Shown piece by piece: positions 7,591 through 14,471 of a stretch of DNA of 15,277 nucleotides; the first letter of the stretch is position 1, and each line of letters opens with the position of its first letter. The position numbers were made by a program, and so were the translations under genes. The notes below the pieces were generated by a model. It did not search any database. It was given only the letters and a program-made list of their open reading frames with translations, and was not told the DNA's origin. This stretch comes from Ruminococcaceae bacterium UBA5397 (lineage in GTDB: Bacteria > Bacillota > Clostridia > Oscillospirales > Acutalibacteraceae): NCBI GenBank assembly GCA_002411615.1, contig DHOF01000126.1:3788-19064 (forward strand). The letters run 5' to 3'.

Positions 7591-8352
7591 TTATATTTTC
7601 CGAACAGAGATTCCTCGTCCGGAAAGATATTCTTTTAACTGTGGAATACTGATTTCTCCAAAATGGAACAGACTTGCAGCCAATACAGCATCTGCTTTCC
7701 CTTTTGTGAAAGCGTCATAAAAATGTTCTAATGCTCCGGCTCCACCGGAGGCGATTACAGGGACCGAAACAGATTCAGAAATCGCCGCTGTTAAAGCAAG
7801 ATCATACCCCTTTTTCTGACCATCTTCGTCCATGCTGGTCACTAAAAGTTCCCCTGCTCCCAACTCGGTTGCTTTTTTTGCCCACTCCAACGCATCTATT
7901 CCAGTATCAATGCGGCCGCCATTGATATAAACAGTCCAGCCGCCTTCTGCTCTCCTTTTCGCGTCAATGGCACAAACAACACACTGACTTCCAAATTTTT
8001 TTGCAGCTTCCTCAATCAGCTTTGGATTTCTGACTGCAGCAGAATTCACTGAAACTTTATCAGCGCCTGCCCTTAACAAAGCCGTGAAATCTTCTACCGT
8101 GCGGATACCACCGCCGACCGTAAAGGGAATAAAAATATGATCTGCCACAGAACTAACATACTGCAGCTGCGTTCCCCTTGATTGAGCAGAAGCTGTAATA
8201 TCCAGCAAAACCAGTTCATCAGCTCCCTGATGATCATATTCAATTGCACATTCTACCGGATCTCCGGCATCCCTCAAATTAATAAACGACGTCCCTTTGA
8301 CCACTCGTCCATTTTTTACATCCAAACAAGGAATGATTCGTTTTGCATACAT
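7591..8352 (-). CDS. hisF: Imidazole glycerol phosphate synthase, cyclase subunit
   Basis: Cyclase half of the HisH-HisF complex: it joins ammonia delivered from HisH with PRFAR, making imidazole glycerol phosphate (histidine pathway) and AICAR (to purine synthesis). The 253-residue beta/alpha barrel has both catalytic aspartates at their usual positions, Asp11 ([13 protein letters not shown]) and Asp130 (CAIDAKR), plus the phosphate-binding FTVGGGIR (77-84) and VIASGGAG loops. Length is standard. Its ATG overlaps the hisH stop by one base (TAATG), so the two subunits are translationally coupled. No hisA, hisI or other his gene lies in the window. Confidence 0.97.
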   Translation of the reverse strand: MYAKRIIPCLDVKNGRVVKGTSFINLRDAGDPVECAIEYDHQGADELVLLDITASAQSRGTQLQYVSSVADHIFIPFTVGGGIRTVEDFTALLRAGADKVSVNSAAVRNPKLIEEAAKKFGSQCVVCAIDAKRRAEGGWTVYINGGRIDTGIDALEWAKKATELGAGELLVTSMDEDGQKKGYDLALTAAISESVSVPVIASGGAGALEHFYDAFTKGKADAVLAASLFHFGEISIPQLKEYLSGRGISVRKI

Positions 8353-8975
8353 TAAGCATTGCCCTCCCCGATCATCGAAACAAAGTTCTCCAAAATTTTC
8401 AGACCTACTTGTCCGCTTTTTTCAGGATGAAACTGAGTTGCAAATAAATTGCCACGCTGGACAGCAGCATCAATCTCAACTCCGTAAGAGGTGGTTGCAA
8501 TAACTTGGTGGCGTTTTTCCGCTTTTAAGTAATAAGAATGTACAAAATAAACATAAGAATTTTCTGGAAGATTTTCAAATAAGCCTGTATGGCACTTAAG
8601 ATTCAAACTATTCCAACCAATATGCGGAATCTTAAGACCTGGCCCATCTGGAATTCGAAGAATTTTTCCCGGAAGGATTCCCAGTCCCTTAACCCCCTCA
8701 CTTTCTTCGCTGCTTTCAAACAACATTTGAAGTCCCAAGCAAATTCCTAGAAAGGGTTTATTCTGTTCGATAAAGTGATAAATTTCAGGAACCATCCCCG
8801 ACTTTTGAAGACTGTTCATCGCATCTCCAAAAGCGCCTACTCCGGGCAAAACCGCTGCATCTGCACGCTGCAGCTCTTTCGGATCAGCTGTTACCTTGAC
8901 TTCACAGCCGATATAGTGAAAAGCCTTTATCACGCTCTGCAGGTTTCCAGCTCCATAATCGATCAAAGCTATCAT
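8352..8975 (-). CDS. hisH: Imidazole glycerol phosphate synthase, glutaminase subunit
   Basis: Class I glutamine amidotransferase that supplies ammonia to HisF. The 207-residue protein has the catalytic triad Cys79 (GICLGLQ), His183 and Glu185 (FHPEKSG), plus the N-terminal [11 protein letters not shown] signature and the oxyanion-loop motif [10 protein letters not shown]. Full length and intact. ATG at 8975 with an AGGGGGCG ribosome binding site. It is the first gene of a two-gene unit and has its own promoter in the divergent region shared with mntP. Confidence 0.97.
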   Translation of the reverse strand: MIALIDYGAGNLQSVIKAFHYIGCEVKVTADPKELQRADAAVLPGVGAFGDAMNSLQKSGMVPEIYHFIEQNKPFLGICLGLQMLFESSEESEGVKGLGILPGKILRIPDGPGLKIPHIGWNSLNLKCHTGLFENLPENSYVYFVHSYYLKAEKRHQVIATTSYGVEIDAAVQRGNLFATQFHPEKSGQVGLKILENFVSMIGEGNA

Positions 8976-8999
8976 TTTTACGCCCCCTATATTGCGTTT

Positions 9000-9028
9000 A
9001 TTTTAACATGATTTCTTAAAAATCGCAA
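9000..9028 (-). promoter_or_regulatory. Probable hisHF promoter
   Basis: Minus-strand TTGCGA (9023-9028) and TAAAAT (9000-9005), 17-base spacer, with an upstream TGT making an extended -10. The leader to the hisH ATG would be only about 18 bases, too short for a T-box or leader-peptide attenuator, so any histidine control would have to act at the promoter. Confidence 0.65.
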
Positions 9029-9053
9029 TTTCTTTTCTGATATTCTAAAATGA

Positions 9054-9082
9054 TTGACAAACTATTTAAAAAGTTTTAATAT
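9054..9082 (+). promoter_or_regulatory. Strong sigma-A promoter of mntP
   Basis: TTGACA (9054-9059), 17-base spacer, TAATAT (9077-9082): consensus -35 and near-consensus -10. Predicted leader is about 30 bases to the GTG start at 9120, with GGAGGG at 9108-9113. Confidence 0.85.
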
Positions 9083-9119
9083 TAAAAACATTGTTCTTGA
9101 ATCGTCTGGAGGGAAAACT

Positions 9120-9698
9120 GTGGACTACTTTGCTCTGCTTGGAATTGCCGTTGGCCTTTCAATGGACGCTTTTGCAGTCAGCATCACAAACGGTGCCGTC
9201 ACCAAAAAGCTGCGCTTTTCTTTTGCACTGAAATTAGCCTGCAGCTTTGGATTGTTTCAGGGAATTATGCCTGTTATTGGGTGGCTGGTCGGAGTTACCG
9301 GCGCTTCTTTAATAGAAAGCGTTGATCATTGGATTGCTTTGATCCTTTTAAGCATTATTGGAATTCAAATGCTGAAAGAATCCCGCCATAAAGAAACAGC
9401 TGTTTGCTACCAAAACGATTTATCATGGAAACAGATTTTAGTGCTTGCCGTTGCCACCAGCATCGATGCTCTTGCAACAGGAGTGATTCTTCCGAATGCA
9501 GTCGGTGCCTCAACGCCTCTTTTAATGCTTTTAGCTGTCAGTATTATTGCAGCCGTAACATTCTTTTTTTGTCTTATTGGTGTTTATATTGGAAAAAAGT
9601 TCGGCCCTCTTTTGAGCAACCGTGCAGAACTTTTTGGTGGAATCGTTTTGATTGCAATTGGCATTGAAATTTTCGTTGAGCATATGTGGTTTTCCTAA
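9120..9698 (+). CDS. mntP: Putative manganese efflux pump MntP
   Basis: Integral membrane protein of the MntP/YebN family, which exports Mn(II). The 192-residue protein has six predicted helices arranged as two related halves, each with the family's conserved acidic membrane motif: GLSMDAFAVSI (Asp16) and ATSIDALATGV (Asp116). The linker with charged residues (about 86-103) separates the halves. The start chosen is GTG at 9120, with GGAGGG six bases upstream and a length that fits the family. A longer in-frame reading from TTG at 9054 is possible on paper, but that TTG is the first triplet of the -35 box, so it would not be in the mRNA. Confidence 0.9.
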   Translation: MDYFALLGIAVGLSMDAFAVSITNGAVTKKLRFSFALKLACSFGLFQGIMPVIGWLVGVTGASLIESVDHWIALILLSIIGIQMLKESRHKETAVCYQNDLSWKQILVLAVATSIDALATGVILPNAVGASTPLLMLLAVSIIAAVTFFFCLIGVYIGKKFGPLLSNRAELFGGIVLIAIGIEIFVEHMWFS

Positions 9699-9738
9699 AA
9701 TTATTTCCCGGAAAATAAAAAGGTCGGCTTTTGGATTA

Positions 9739-10803
9739 TTAACAAGTCTTTTCTTCCCTCTCAGTGTCGTCATTTTGAAAATTTGGGGCACATTGATAGC
9801 GTTTATATAATTCACGGATTCTCTCCTGCATTTCATGACGCACGATCGTTGGGGATAAAACTGTCATTACCCCACTGTACTGTAAAAGCCATTCGTAGAG
9901 TCCCTCGCTGATACTGACATCTGTACGGGCTGTAAAAACATTTTTACTGTTATCACACTCCAAAAATTCCAAAGAATCTCCAAAACGATCCAGCATGATT
10001 TCTAGCGCAGAATTTTTACAGCGAATTAAAAGTGTCTGCCGTTCCCCATTATACATGTAAAAAGAATGCCGCAAATAATCATCTGCATCAAAAGTGCCGC
10101 GGTAAGAACAAACTTCTTCAAACGGGCGTGCCGGTTCCTCCATGATTTCCACTTTATGCATACGGTCTAAACGATAATTCGAAACAACATCATATTTTTT
10201 ATAATTACAAGCTAAATAATATTTGTCATGACTCCATAATAAAGCATAAGGGCTCAAACTGAATTCTCGTCCAAAATCAAGCGTTACTCGGTTATGCCAA
10301 AGAATCTGGTGCTGATACACCATACGAATTTTCTTTTTAGCACGAATTGCTTTTTCCAATGTATCAATTGTATAAAAAATTTCTCCATTTTTATATTTAT
10401 AAGTTCTGTCAAAACTAATTTGGCGGCACATATCTTCCGCCTGATGTACACTCATTAAGCTTTTCAGGTGATCAACAAGCTGTTTAGTCCACTCTTCTGT
10501 TATAAACGGAGCACTTAAAACAGCATCCATCAGCACACGTACCTCTGCAGTCTCGAATGAAGATGACTCAGCAAGATAAAAGCCTCTTTGGTTGGAACCA
10601 TTGGATTTTATAAAATCATATCCTGCATCCTTTAGAGCTTTTAGATCTCTACCGAGTGTCTTTCTACTACAGGAAAGGCCTTCTTGTTCCAAAAGTTTTC
10701 CAACCTCTAAAAGTGTAATCGGATGATCTTGATCTGAATTTTTTCTGAAAATTTGAAGCATCTTTAATAAGCACAATTTTTCTTTATTAACATTCGAATC
10801 CAA
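9739..10803 (-). CDS. WYL-domain transcriptional regulator with N-terminal HTH
   Basis: A 354-residue DNA-binding regulator. An HTH_11-like winged helix fills about 8-78 (ITLLEVGKLLEQEGLSCSRK, then LGRDLKALKDAGYDF). The WYL domain lies at about 145-222; its core reads SPYALLW (184-190), DKYYLACNY (193-201) and YRLDRM (210-215), with YYL where the name-giving WYL stands. A C-terminal WCX-like extension (about 255-332) follows. WYL regulators are thought to sense ligands or nucleic acid; the ligand here is unknown. Start is TTG at 10803 with AGGAGAGAG upstream. It is divergent from the CoA-transferase gene with a shared 159-base intergenic region, so it may control that gene and itself; this is inference from position. 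Confidence 0.88.
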   Translation of the reverse strand: MDSNVNKEKLCLLKMLQIFRKNSDQDHPITLLEVGKLLEQEGLSCSRKTLGRDLKALKDAGYDFIKSNGSNQRGFYLAESSSFETAEVRVLMDAVLSAPFITEEWTKQLVDHLKSLMSVHQAEDMCRQISFDRTYKYKNGEIFYTIDTLEKAIRAKKKIRMVYQHQILWHNRVTLDFGREFSLSPYALLWSHDKYYLACNYKKYDVVSNYRLDRMHKVEIMEEPARPFEEVCSYRGTFDADDYLRHSFYMYNGERQTLLIRCKNSALEIMLDRFGDSLEFLECDNSKNVFTARTDVSISEGLYEWLLQYSGVMTVLSPTIVRHEMQERIRELYKRYQCAPNFQNDDTEREEKTC

Positions 10804-10832
10804 TTTATCTCTCTCCTAATTTTATTTGCTTA

Positions 10833-10861
10833 ATTTTACCATATTTTTAAAAATACAACAA
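10833..10861 (-). promoter_or_regulatory. Probable promoter of the WYL regulator gene
   Basis: Minus-strand TTGTTG (10856-10861), 17-base spacer, TAAAAT (10833-10838) with TGG just upstream, giving an extended -10. The spacer contains the perfect 14-base palindrome TATTTTTAAAAATA (10842-10855), a possible operator, though AT-rich palindromes also arise by chance. Confidence 0.6.
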
Positions 10862-10884
10862 TGCCCGACACGATAAGCGATTTC

Positions 10885-10913
10885 TTGTCTTTTAGCGGCA
10901 AATCTGATATAAT
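10885..10913 (+). promoter_or_regulatory. Promoter of the butyryl-CoA:acetate CoA-transferase gene
   Basis: TTGTCT (10885-10890), 17-base spacer, consensus TATAAT (10908-10913) with TGA directly before it, so an extended -10. Leader of about 43 bases to the ATG at 10963. It lies back to back with the WYL gene promoter, the two -35 boxes being 23 bases apart. Confidence 0.75.
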
Positions 10914-10962
10914 ATAAAACAAATAATTAAAGTAACCAAACGTGGTAGGAGGTTCTTTTGGA

Positions 10963-12306
10963 ATGGATTTTTATGAGGAATATCAAAGCAAACTGACAAC
11001 TGCTGAAAATGCAGTTAAAGTCGTCAAATCCGGTGACTGGGTCGATTACGGATGGTGTCTTGGGACTCCTGTTGTCCTTGATAAGGCTTTAGCTGCGCGC
11101 TACAATGAATTGACGGACGTAAAACTTCGCGGCGGCGTTGTCATGCATCCCTTGGAGATTGCCAAAGTACCGGATGCGCCAAAACATTTTACATGGAACA
11201 GTTGGCATATGAGCGGAATTGAGCGCAAAATGATTTCTCTTGGAATGGCATATTACAGCCCCATGCGTTATTCAGAACTGCCCCGCTTTTATCGCGAAAA
11301 CCTGGACCCGGTCGACGTTGTAATGATTCAGGTTGCTCCTATGGATGAACATGGCTATTTTAACTTTGGCCCCAGTGCTTCACATATTACTGCAATGTGC
11401 GAAAAAGCAAAAACGATTATCGTTGAAGTCAACCAAAATATGCCTCGCTGCCTAGGCGGTTTTAACGAAGGAATTCATATCAATAAAGTAGACATGGTTG
11501 TAGAAGGTCCAAATGACCCGGTCGACGCAACTGGTGCAGAAGCTCCTGCTACTGAGATTGACAAAGCCGTTGCAAAACTGATTGTAGAAGAAATTCCAAA
11601 TGGAGCCTGCCTGCAGCTCGGAATTGGCGGCATGCCAAACGCTGTTGGATCCATGATTGTCGATTCTGATCTGAAAGATCTTGGCGTTCATACAGAAATG
11701 TACGTTGATGCTTTTGTGAAAATTGCAAAAGCCGGAAAGATCAACGGGTCGAAGAAAAACATTGATTACGGACGTCAAACTTACGCTTTCGGTTCTGGTT
11801 CCAAAGAAATGTATGAATACATGAATAACAACCCTGCACTGATGAGTGCACCTGTTGATTATACAAACGACGTCCGCACAGTTGCAGCTCTTGATAATTT
11901 TATCTCCATTAACAATGTAATTGATGTTGACCTTTATGGGCAAGTAAATGCAGAATCTGCTGGAATCAAGCAAATCAGCGGTGCCGGCGGACAGCTTGAT
12001 TTTGTTATGGGGGCTTACTTAAGTCATGGTGGAAAGAGCTTTATTTGTTGCTCTTCTACTTTCACCAACAAAAAAGGCGAAACCATTTCCCGTATTTTAC
12101 CGACTTTGAAAAACGGCTCTATTGTAACAGATACTCGCTGCAATATTCAATGGCTTGTTACGGAATACGGAAAAGTAAACCTAAAAGGGCTCTCCACGTG
12201 GCAGCGTGCTGAAGCAATTATTAGTATCGCACATCCAAAATTCCGCGATCAATTAATTAAAGCTGCTGAAGCACAGAACATTTGGCGTCAGTCCAACAAG
12301 ATTTAA
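10963..12306 (+). CDS. but: Butyryl-CoA:acetate CoA-transferase (acetyl-CoA hydrolase/transferase family)
   Basis: Moves CoA from butyryl-CoA to acetate, releasing butyrate and regenerating acetyl-CoA. The 447-residue length agrees with the roughly 448-residue enzymes of gut butyrate producers. Marks: [13 protein letters not shown] and [11 protein letters not shown] in the N-terminal domain; [23 protein letters not shown] segment at 122-140; GIGGMPNAV (220-228); GVHTEM with the likely catalytic Glu245 that forms the glutamyl-CoA thioester; and [10 protein letters not shown] (338-347), the CoA/oxyanion glycine loop. Start: ATG 10963 lies 10 bases after AGGAGG; an in-frame GTG at 10942 overlaps that site and is unlikely. 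Neighbouring bcd-etfBA supports a role in butyrate formation. Related enzymes act on propionate, 4-hydroxybutyrate or caproate, so exact chain length is not proved. Confidence 0.9.
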   Translation: MDFYEEYQSKLTTAENAVKVVKSGDWVDYGWCLGTPVVLDKALAARYNELTDVKLRGGVVMHPLEIAKVPDAPKHFTWNSWHMSGIERKMISLGMAYYSPMRYSELPRFYRENLDPVDVVMIQVAPMDEHGYFNFGPSASHITAMCEKAKTIIVEVNQNMPRCLGGFNEGIHINKVDMVVEGPNDPVDATGAEAPATEIDKAVAKLIVEEIPNGACLQLGIGGMPNAVGSMIVDSDLKDLGVHTEMYVDAFVKIAKAGKINGSKKNIDYGRQTYAFGSGSKEMYEYMNNNPALMSAPVDYTNDVRTVAALDNFISINNVIDVDLYGQVNAESAGIKQISGAGGQLDFVMGAYLSHGGKSFICCSSTFTNKKGETISRILPTLKNGSIVTDTRCNIQWLVTEYGKVNLKGLSTWQRAEAIISIAHPKFRDQLIKAAEAQNIWRQSNKI

Positions 12307-12320
12307 TCTCGTTTTTTCAT

Positions 12321-12376
12321 AAAAGGCCTTGGCTCTTATCTTTTCTAAAAGATGATGAAAGCCAAGGCCTTTTTTT
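12321..12376 (+). terminator. Strong terminator after but
   Basis: A 14-bp perfect stem (12321-12334 with 12360-12373) is extended inside by a second pairing, ATCTTTT with AAAAGAT, and followed by a run of seven T (12370-12376). It starts 14 bases after the but stop codon. Confidence 0.9.
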
Positions 12377-12446
12377 GATCATTTTTTTAACATTATACCA
12401 GCTGATCTTCCTTTGTGTGTTTTCCCGTAAACTAAGAACACATTAT

Positions 12447-12487
12447 AAAAGCCACCCTTTTCCCAAATGGAAAAAGGGTGGCTTTTT
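12447..12487. terminator. Second, bidirectional terminator between but and etfA
   Basis: A 15-bp stem (12447-12461 with 12472-12486, ten-base loop) has A4 at the left edge and T5 at the right, so it can stop RNA from both strands. It is the likely terminator of bcd-etfB-etfA and a backup for but. The roughly 70 bases between it and the first hairpin hold nothing I can identify. Confidence 0.85.
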
Positions 12488-12521
12488 ATTCTTTTACTAA
12501 GAGAATCAGGAAAAAGAATCC

Positions 12522-13628
12522 TTATTTGCTTGCTTCCAAAGTTTTAATTGCTTCAGTCAGCATTGGAGCAACCTTAAACAAATCACCAACGATACCATAA
12601 GAAGCAATATCAAAAATAGGAGCATCTGCATTTTTATTGACAGCAATAATGCATTCGGAATCCTGCATGCCAGCCTGATGCTGAATTGCACCGGAAATAC
12701 CAAGTGCAACATAAATGCGAGGATGAACGGTCTTGCCTGTCTGTCCGACCTGATGATCGGAAGAAATCCAGCCAGCATCAACAACTGCACGAGAAGCGCC
12801 TACGACGCCGCCCAATACATCAGCCAGATCCTGTGCAACCTTAATGCCCTTTTCGACATCTTTACTGATACCACGTCCAACAGAAACAACAACATCAGCG
12901 CCGATCAAATCGACCATCTTCTTGGCTGCTTTCTCAACATCGAGAACCTCTACATGGATATCGTCCTTTGTAAGGGCAACATTCAGATTCTCGATAACAA
13001 CCTTCTGTGCACCAGCCTCATCATAAGGCTGAGTCTTCATAACGCCCGGACGAACAGTAGACATCTGCGGACGGAAACGCGGGCAAATAATGGTAGCCAT
13101 CAAGTGGCCGCCAAATGCCGGACGAGTCATCTTCAAATTGGTATTGTTCTCAAAGGGGGTATGATCGACATCAATGGTAGAAGTCGTCTTCAAAAATGCC
13201 TTATACTTTTCAGTATCTACATCCAGATGGGTGCAGTCAGCGGTCAAACCGGTATGCAGACGAGCTGCACAGCGAGGTCCAAGGTCACGACCAATGTTGG
13301 TAGCTCCAATCAGGAGAACCTCAGGTTTTTTCTCTTTGACAGCATCACAGATTACTTTTGCGTAACCGTCTGTTGTATAGGTCTTTAAGAGCTCACTATC
13401 ACAAACATATACACGATCAGCGCCGTATCCGCCAAGGCCCTTGACATACTCTTCTTTAATATTATGACCAAGCAGAAGACCACAAAGCTCTACGCCCAGG
13501 TCATTGGCCAGTTTACGGCCTTCGCTCAGCAGCTGATAGGTTGTGCTCATAATCACGCCTTCGCGCTGCTCACAAAATACCCACACGCCCTTAAAGGCGG
13601 CGGTGTCTTTACTATTAAATTCAGCCAT
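12522..13628 (-). CDS. etfA: Electron transfer flavoprotein, alpha subunit
   Basis: Large subunit of the FAD-containing Etf that, with Bcd, carries electrons from NADH to crotonyl-CoA. The 368-residue protein has an N-terminal nucleotide-fold domain (about 12-240, with LLIGATNIGRDLGPRCAARL at 105-124) and the conserved C-terminal FAD domain: VVGASRAVVDAGW (275-287), DHQVGQTGKTVHP (291-303), ALGISGAIQHQAGM (308-321) and NKNADAPIF (331-339). ATG at 13628 with AAAGGAGATG upstream. It is last in bcd-etfB-etfA, 19 bases after etfB, and ends at a terminator; no hbd follows, unlike the classic Clostridium bcs operon. Confidence 0.96.
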   Translation of the reverse strand: MAEFNSKDTAAFKGVWVFCEQREGVIMSTTYQLLSEGRKLANDLGVELCGLLLGHNIKEEYVKGLGGYGADRVYVCDSELLKTYTTDGYAKVICDAVKEKKPEVLLIGATNIGRDLGPRCAARLHTGLTADCTHLDVDTEKYKAFLKTTSTIDVDHTPFENNTNLKMTRPAFGGHLMATIICPRFRPQMSTVRPGVMKTQPYDEAGAQKVVIENLNVALTKDDIHVEVLDVEKAAKKMVDLIGADVVVSVGRGISKDVEKGIKVAQDLADVLGGVVGASRAVVDAGWISSDHQVGQTGKTVHPRIYVALGISGAIQHQAGMQDSECIIAVNKNADAPIFDIASYGIVGDLFKVAPMLTEAIKTLEASK

Positions 13629-13647
13629 TTATTACATCTCCTTTCAA

Positions 13648-14448
13648 TTAGATAAGGTGTTTCCCGTCCAGAATACCAACGAGCTTGTCGCAGGTTGCTT
13701 TATCTGCGCCTTCCAGCATTACACTGGCACCTTTAAGCGGAGGCGAGAAAGACTTATACACATTGGTCGGAGATCCTTTAAGGCCGATTGTATCCAAATC
13801 AACCAGCGGATCATCTTTCAATGCCTCATAGTTGAAAACATCCAAAGGCTTGGAATAGCATTCAAAAATGCCTCCAACACTCATATAACGGGGTTCATTC
13901 AGCTCTTTAATGCAGGTCAAGAGGCATGGAGTCTGAACTTTCAGCATCATAAATCCGTCTTCGAGCATACGCTTTACGACAAGATCCTTGCCCTCAACTT
14001 TAATATCTGCTACATAGGTAACCTGCGGCATACCAAGCTTTTCAGCAATCTGCGGGCCAACCTGTGCGGTATCACCATCAATAGCCTGACGACCGCAGAA
14101 TACGATATCATCAGGGCCTACGCCGATCTTCTTAATCGCAGCAGCCAGAATCTGGCTGGTTGCATAGGTATCACTGCCACCGAATTCACGTGCAGAAACC
14201 AAAACCGCACGATCTGCACCGCGGGCAAGGATTTCACGCAGCATTCCCTCTGCCGGAGGGGGTCCCATGGAAACAACAACCACTTCGCAGCCTGTTTTTT
14301 CTTTCAGCTGAAGAGCAGCTTCAACTGCATTCATATCATCAGGGTTGGTGATTGTTGCCATGGAAGAACGATCCATAGTGCCATCTGCTTTAACAGCAAC
14401 GACACCAGAGGTATCCGGGACCTGTTTTACACAAACAATAACTTTCAT
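13648..14448 (-). CDS. etfB: Electron transfer flavoprotein, beta subunit
   Basis: Small subunit of the Etf that accompanies Bcd. The 266-residue protein starts MKVIVCVKQVPDTSG, typical of EtfB from clostridial butyrate operons, and shows the nucleotide-binding segment CGRQAIDGDTAQVGPQIAE (118-136) and the ARGADRAVLVS segment (75-85) facing the alpha subunit. Family members paired with Bcd in Clostridia bind a second FAD in place of AMP and bifurcate electrons from NADH to ferredoxin and crotonyl-CoA; the association with bcd makes this likely here, but it is inferred. ATG at 14448 with GGAGGG upstream; 23 bases after bcd. Confidence 0.95.
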   Translation of the reverse strand: MKVIVCVKQVPDTSGVVAVKADGTMDRSSMATITNPDDMNAVEAALQLKEKTGCEVVVVSMGPPPAEGMLREILARGADRAVLVSAREFGGSDTYATSQILAAAIKKIGVGPDDIVFCGRQAIDGDTAQVGPQIAEKLGMPQVTYVADIKVEGKDLVVKRMLEDGFMMLKVQTPCLLTCIKELNEPRYMSVGGIFECYSKPLDVFNYEALKDDPLVDLDTIGLKGSPTNVYKSFSPPLKGASVMLEGADKATCDKLVGILDGKHLI

Positions 14449-14471
14449 GTCGAATAATTCCCTCCAGTTCC

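Noticed and set aside
10942..10962. Upstream in-frame GTG as start of the CoA-transferase.
   Set aside because: It overlaps the AGGAGG ribosome binding site, and the family begins at the MDFYEEY methionine.
11308..11526. Repeated 13-mer GACCCGGTCGACG at two places in but.
   Set aside because: Both copies encode Asp-Pro-Val-Asp with the same codons; coincidence within a coding region, no larger repeat around them.
11452..11973. 173-codon open frame antisense to but.
   Set aside because: It lies fully inside but, has no recognisable domain and no start signals.
13543..14457. Long 304-codon open frame on the plus strand across etfB.
   Set aside because: It is antisense to a clear etfB, has Cys/His/Ile/Asn-rich composition with no recognisable domain, and lacks a ribosome binding site; it is a shadow of codon bias in a highly expressed gene.
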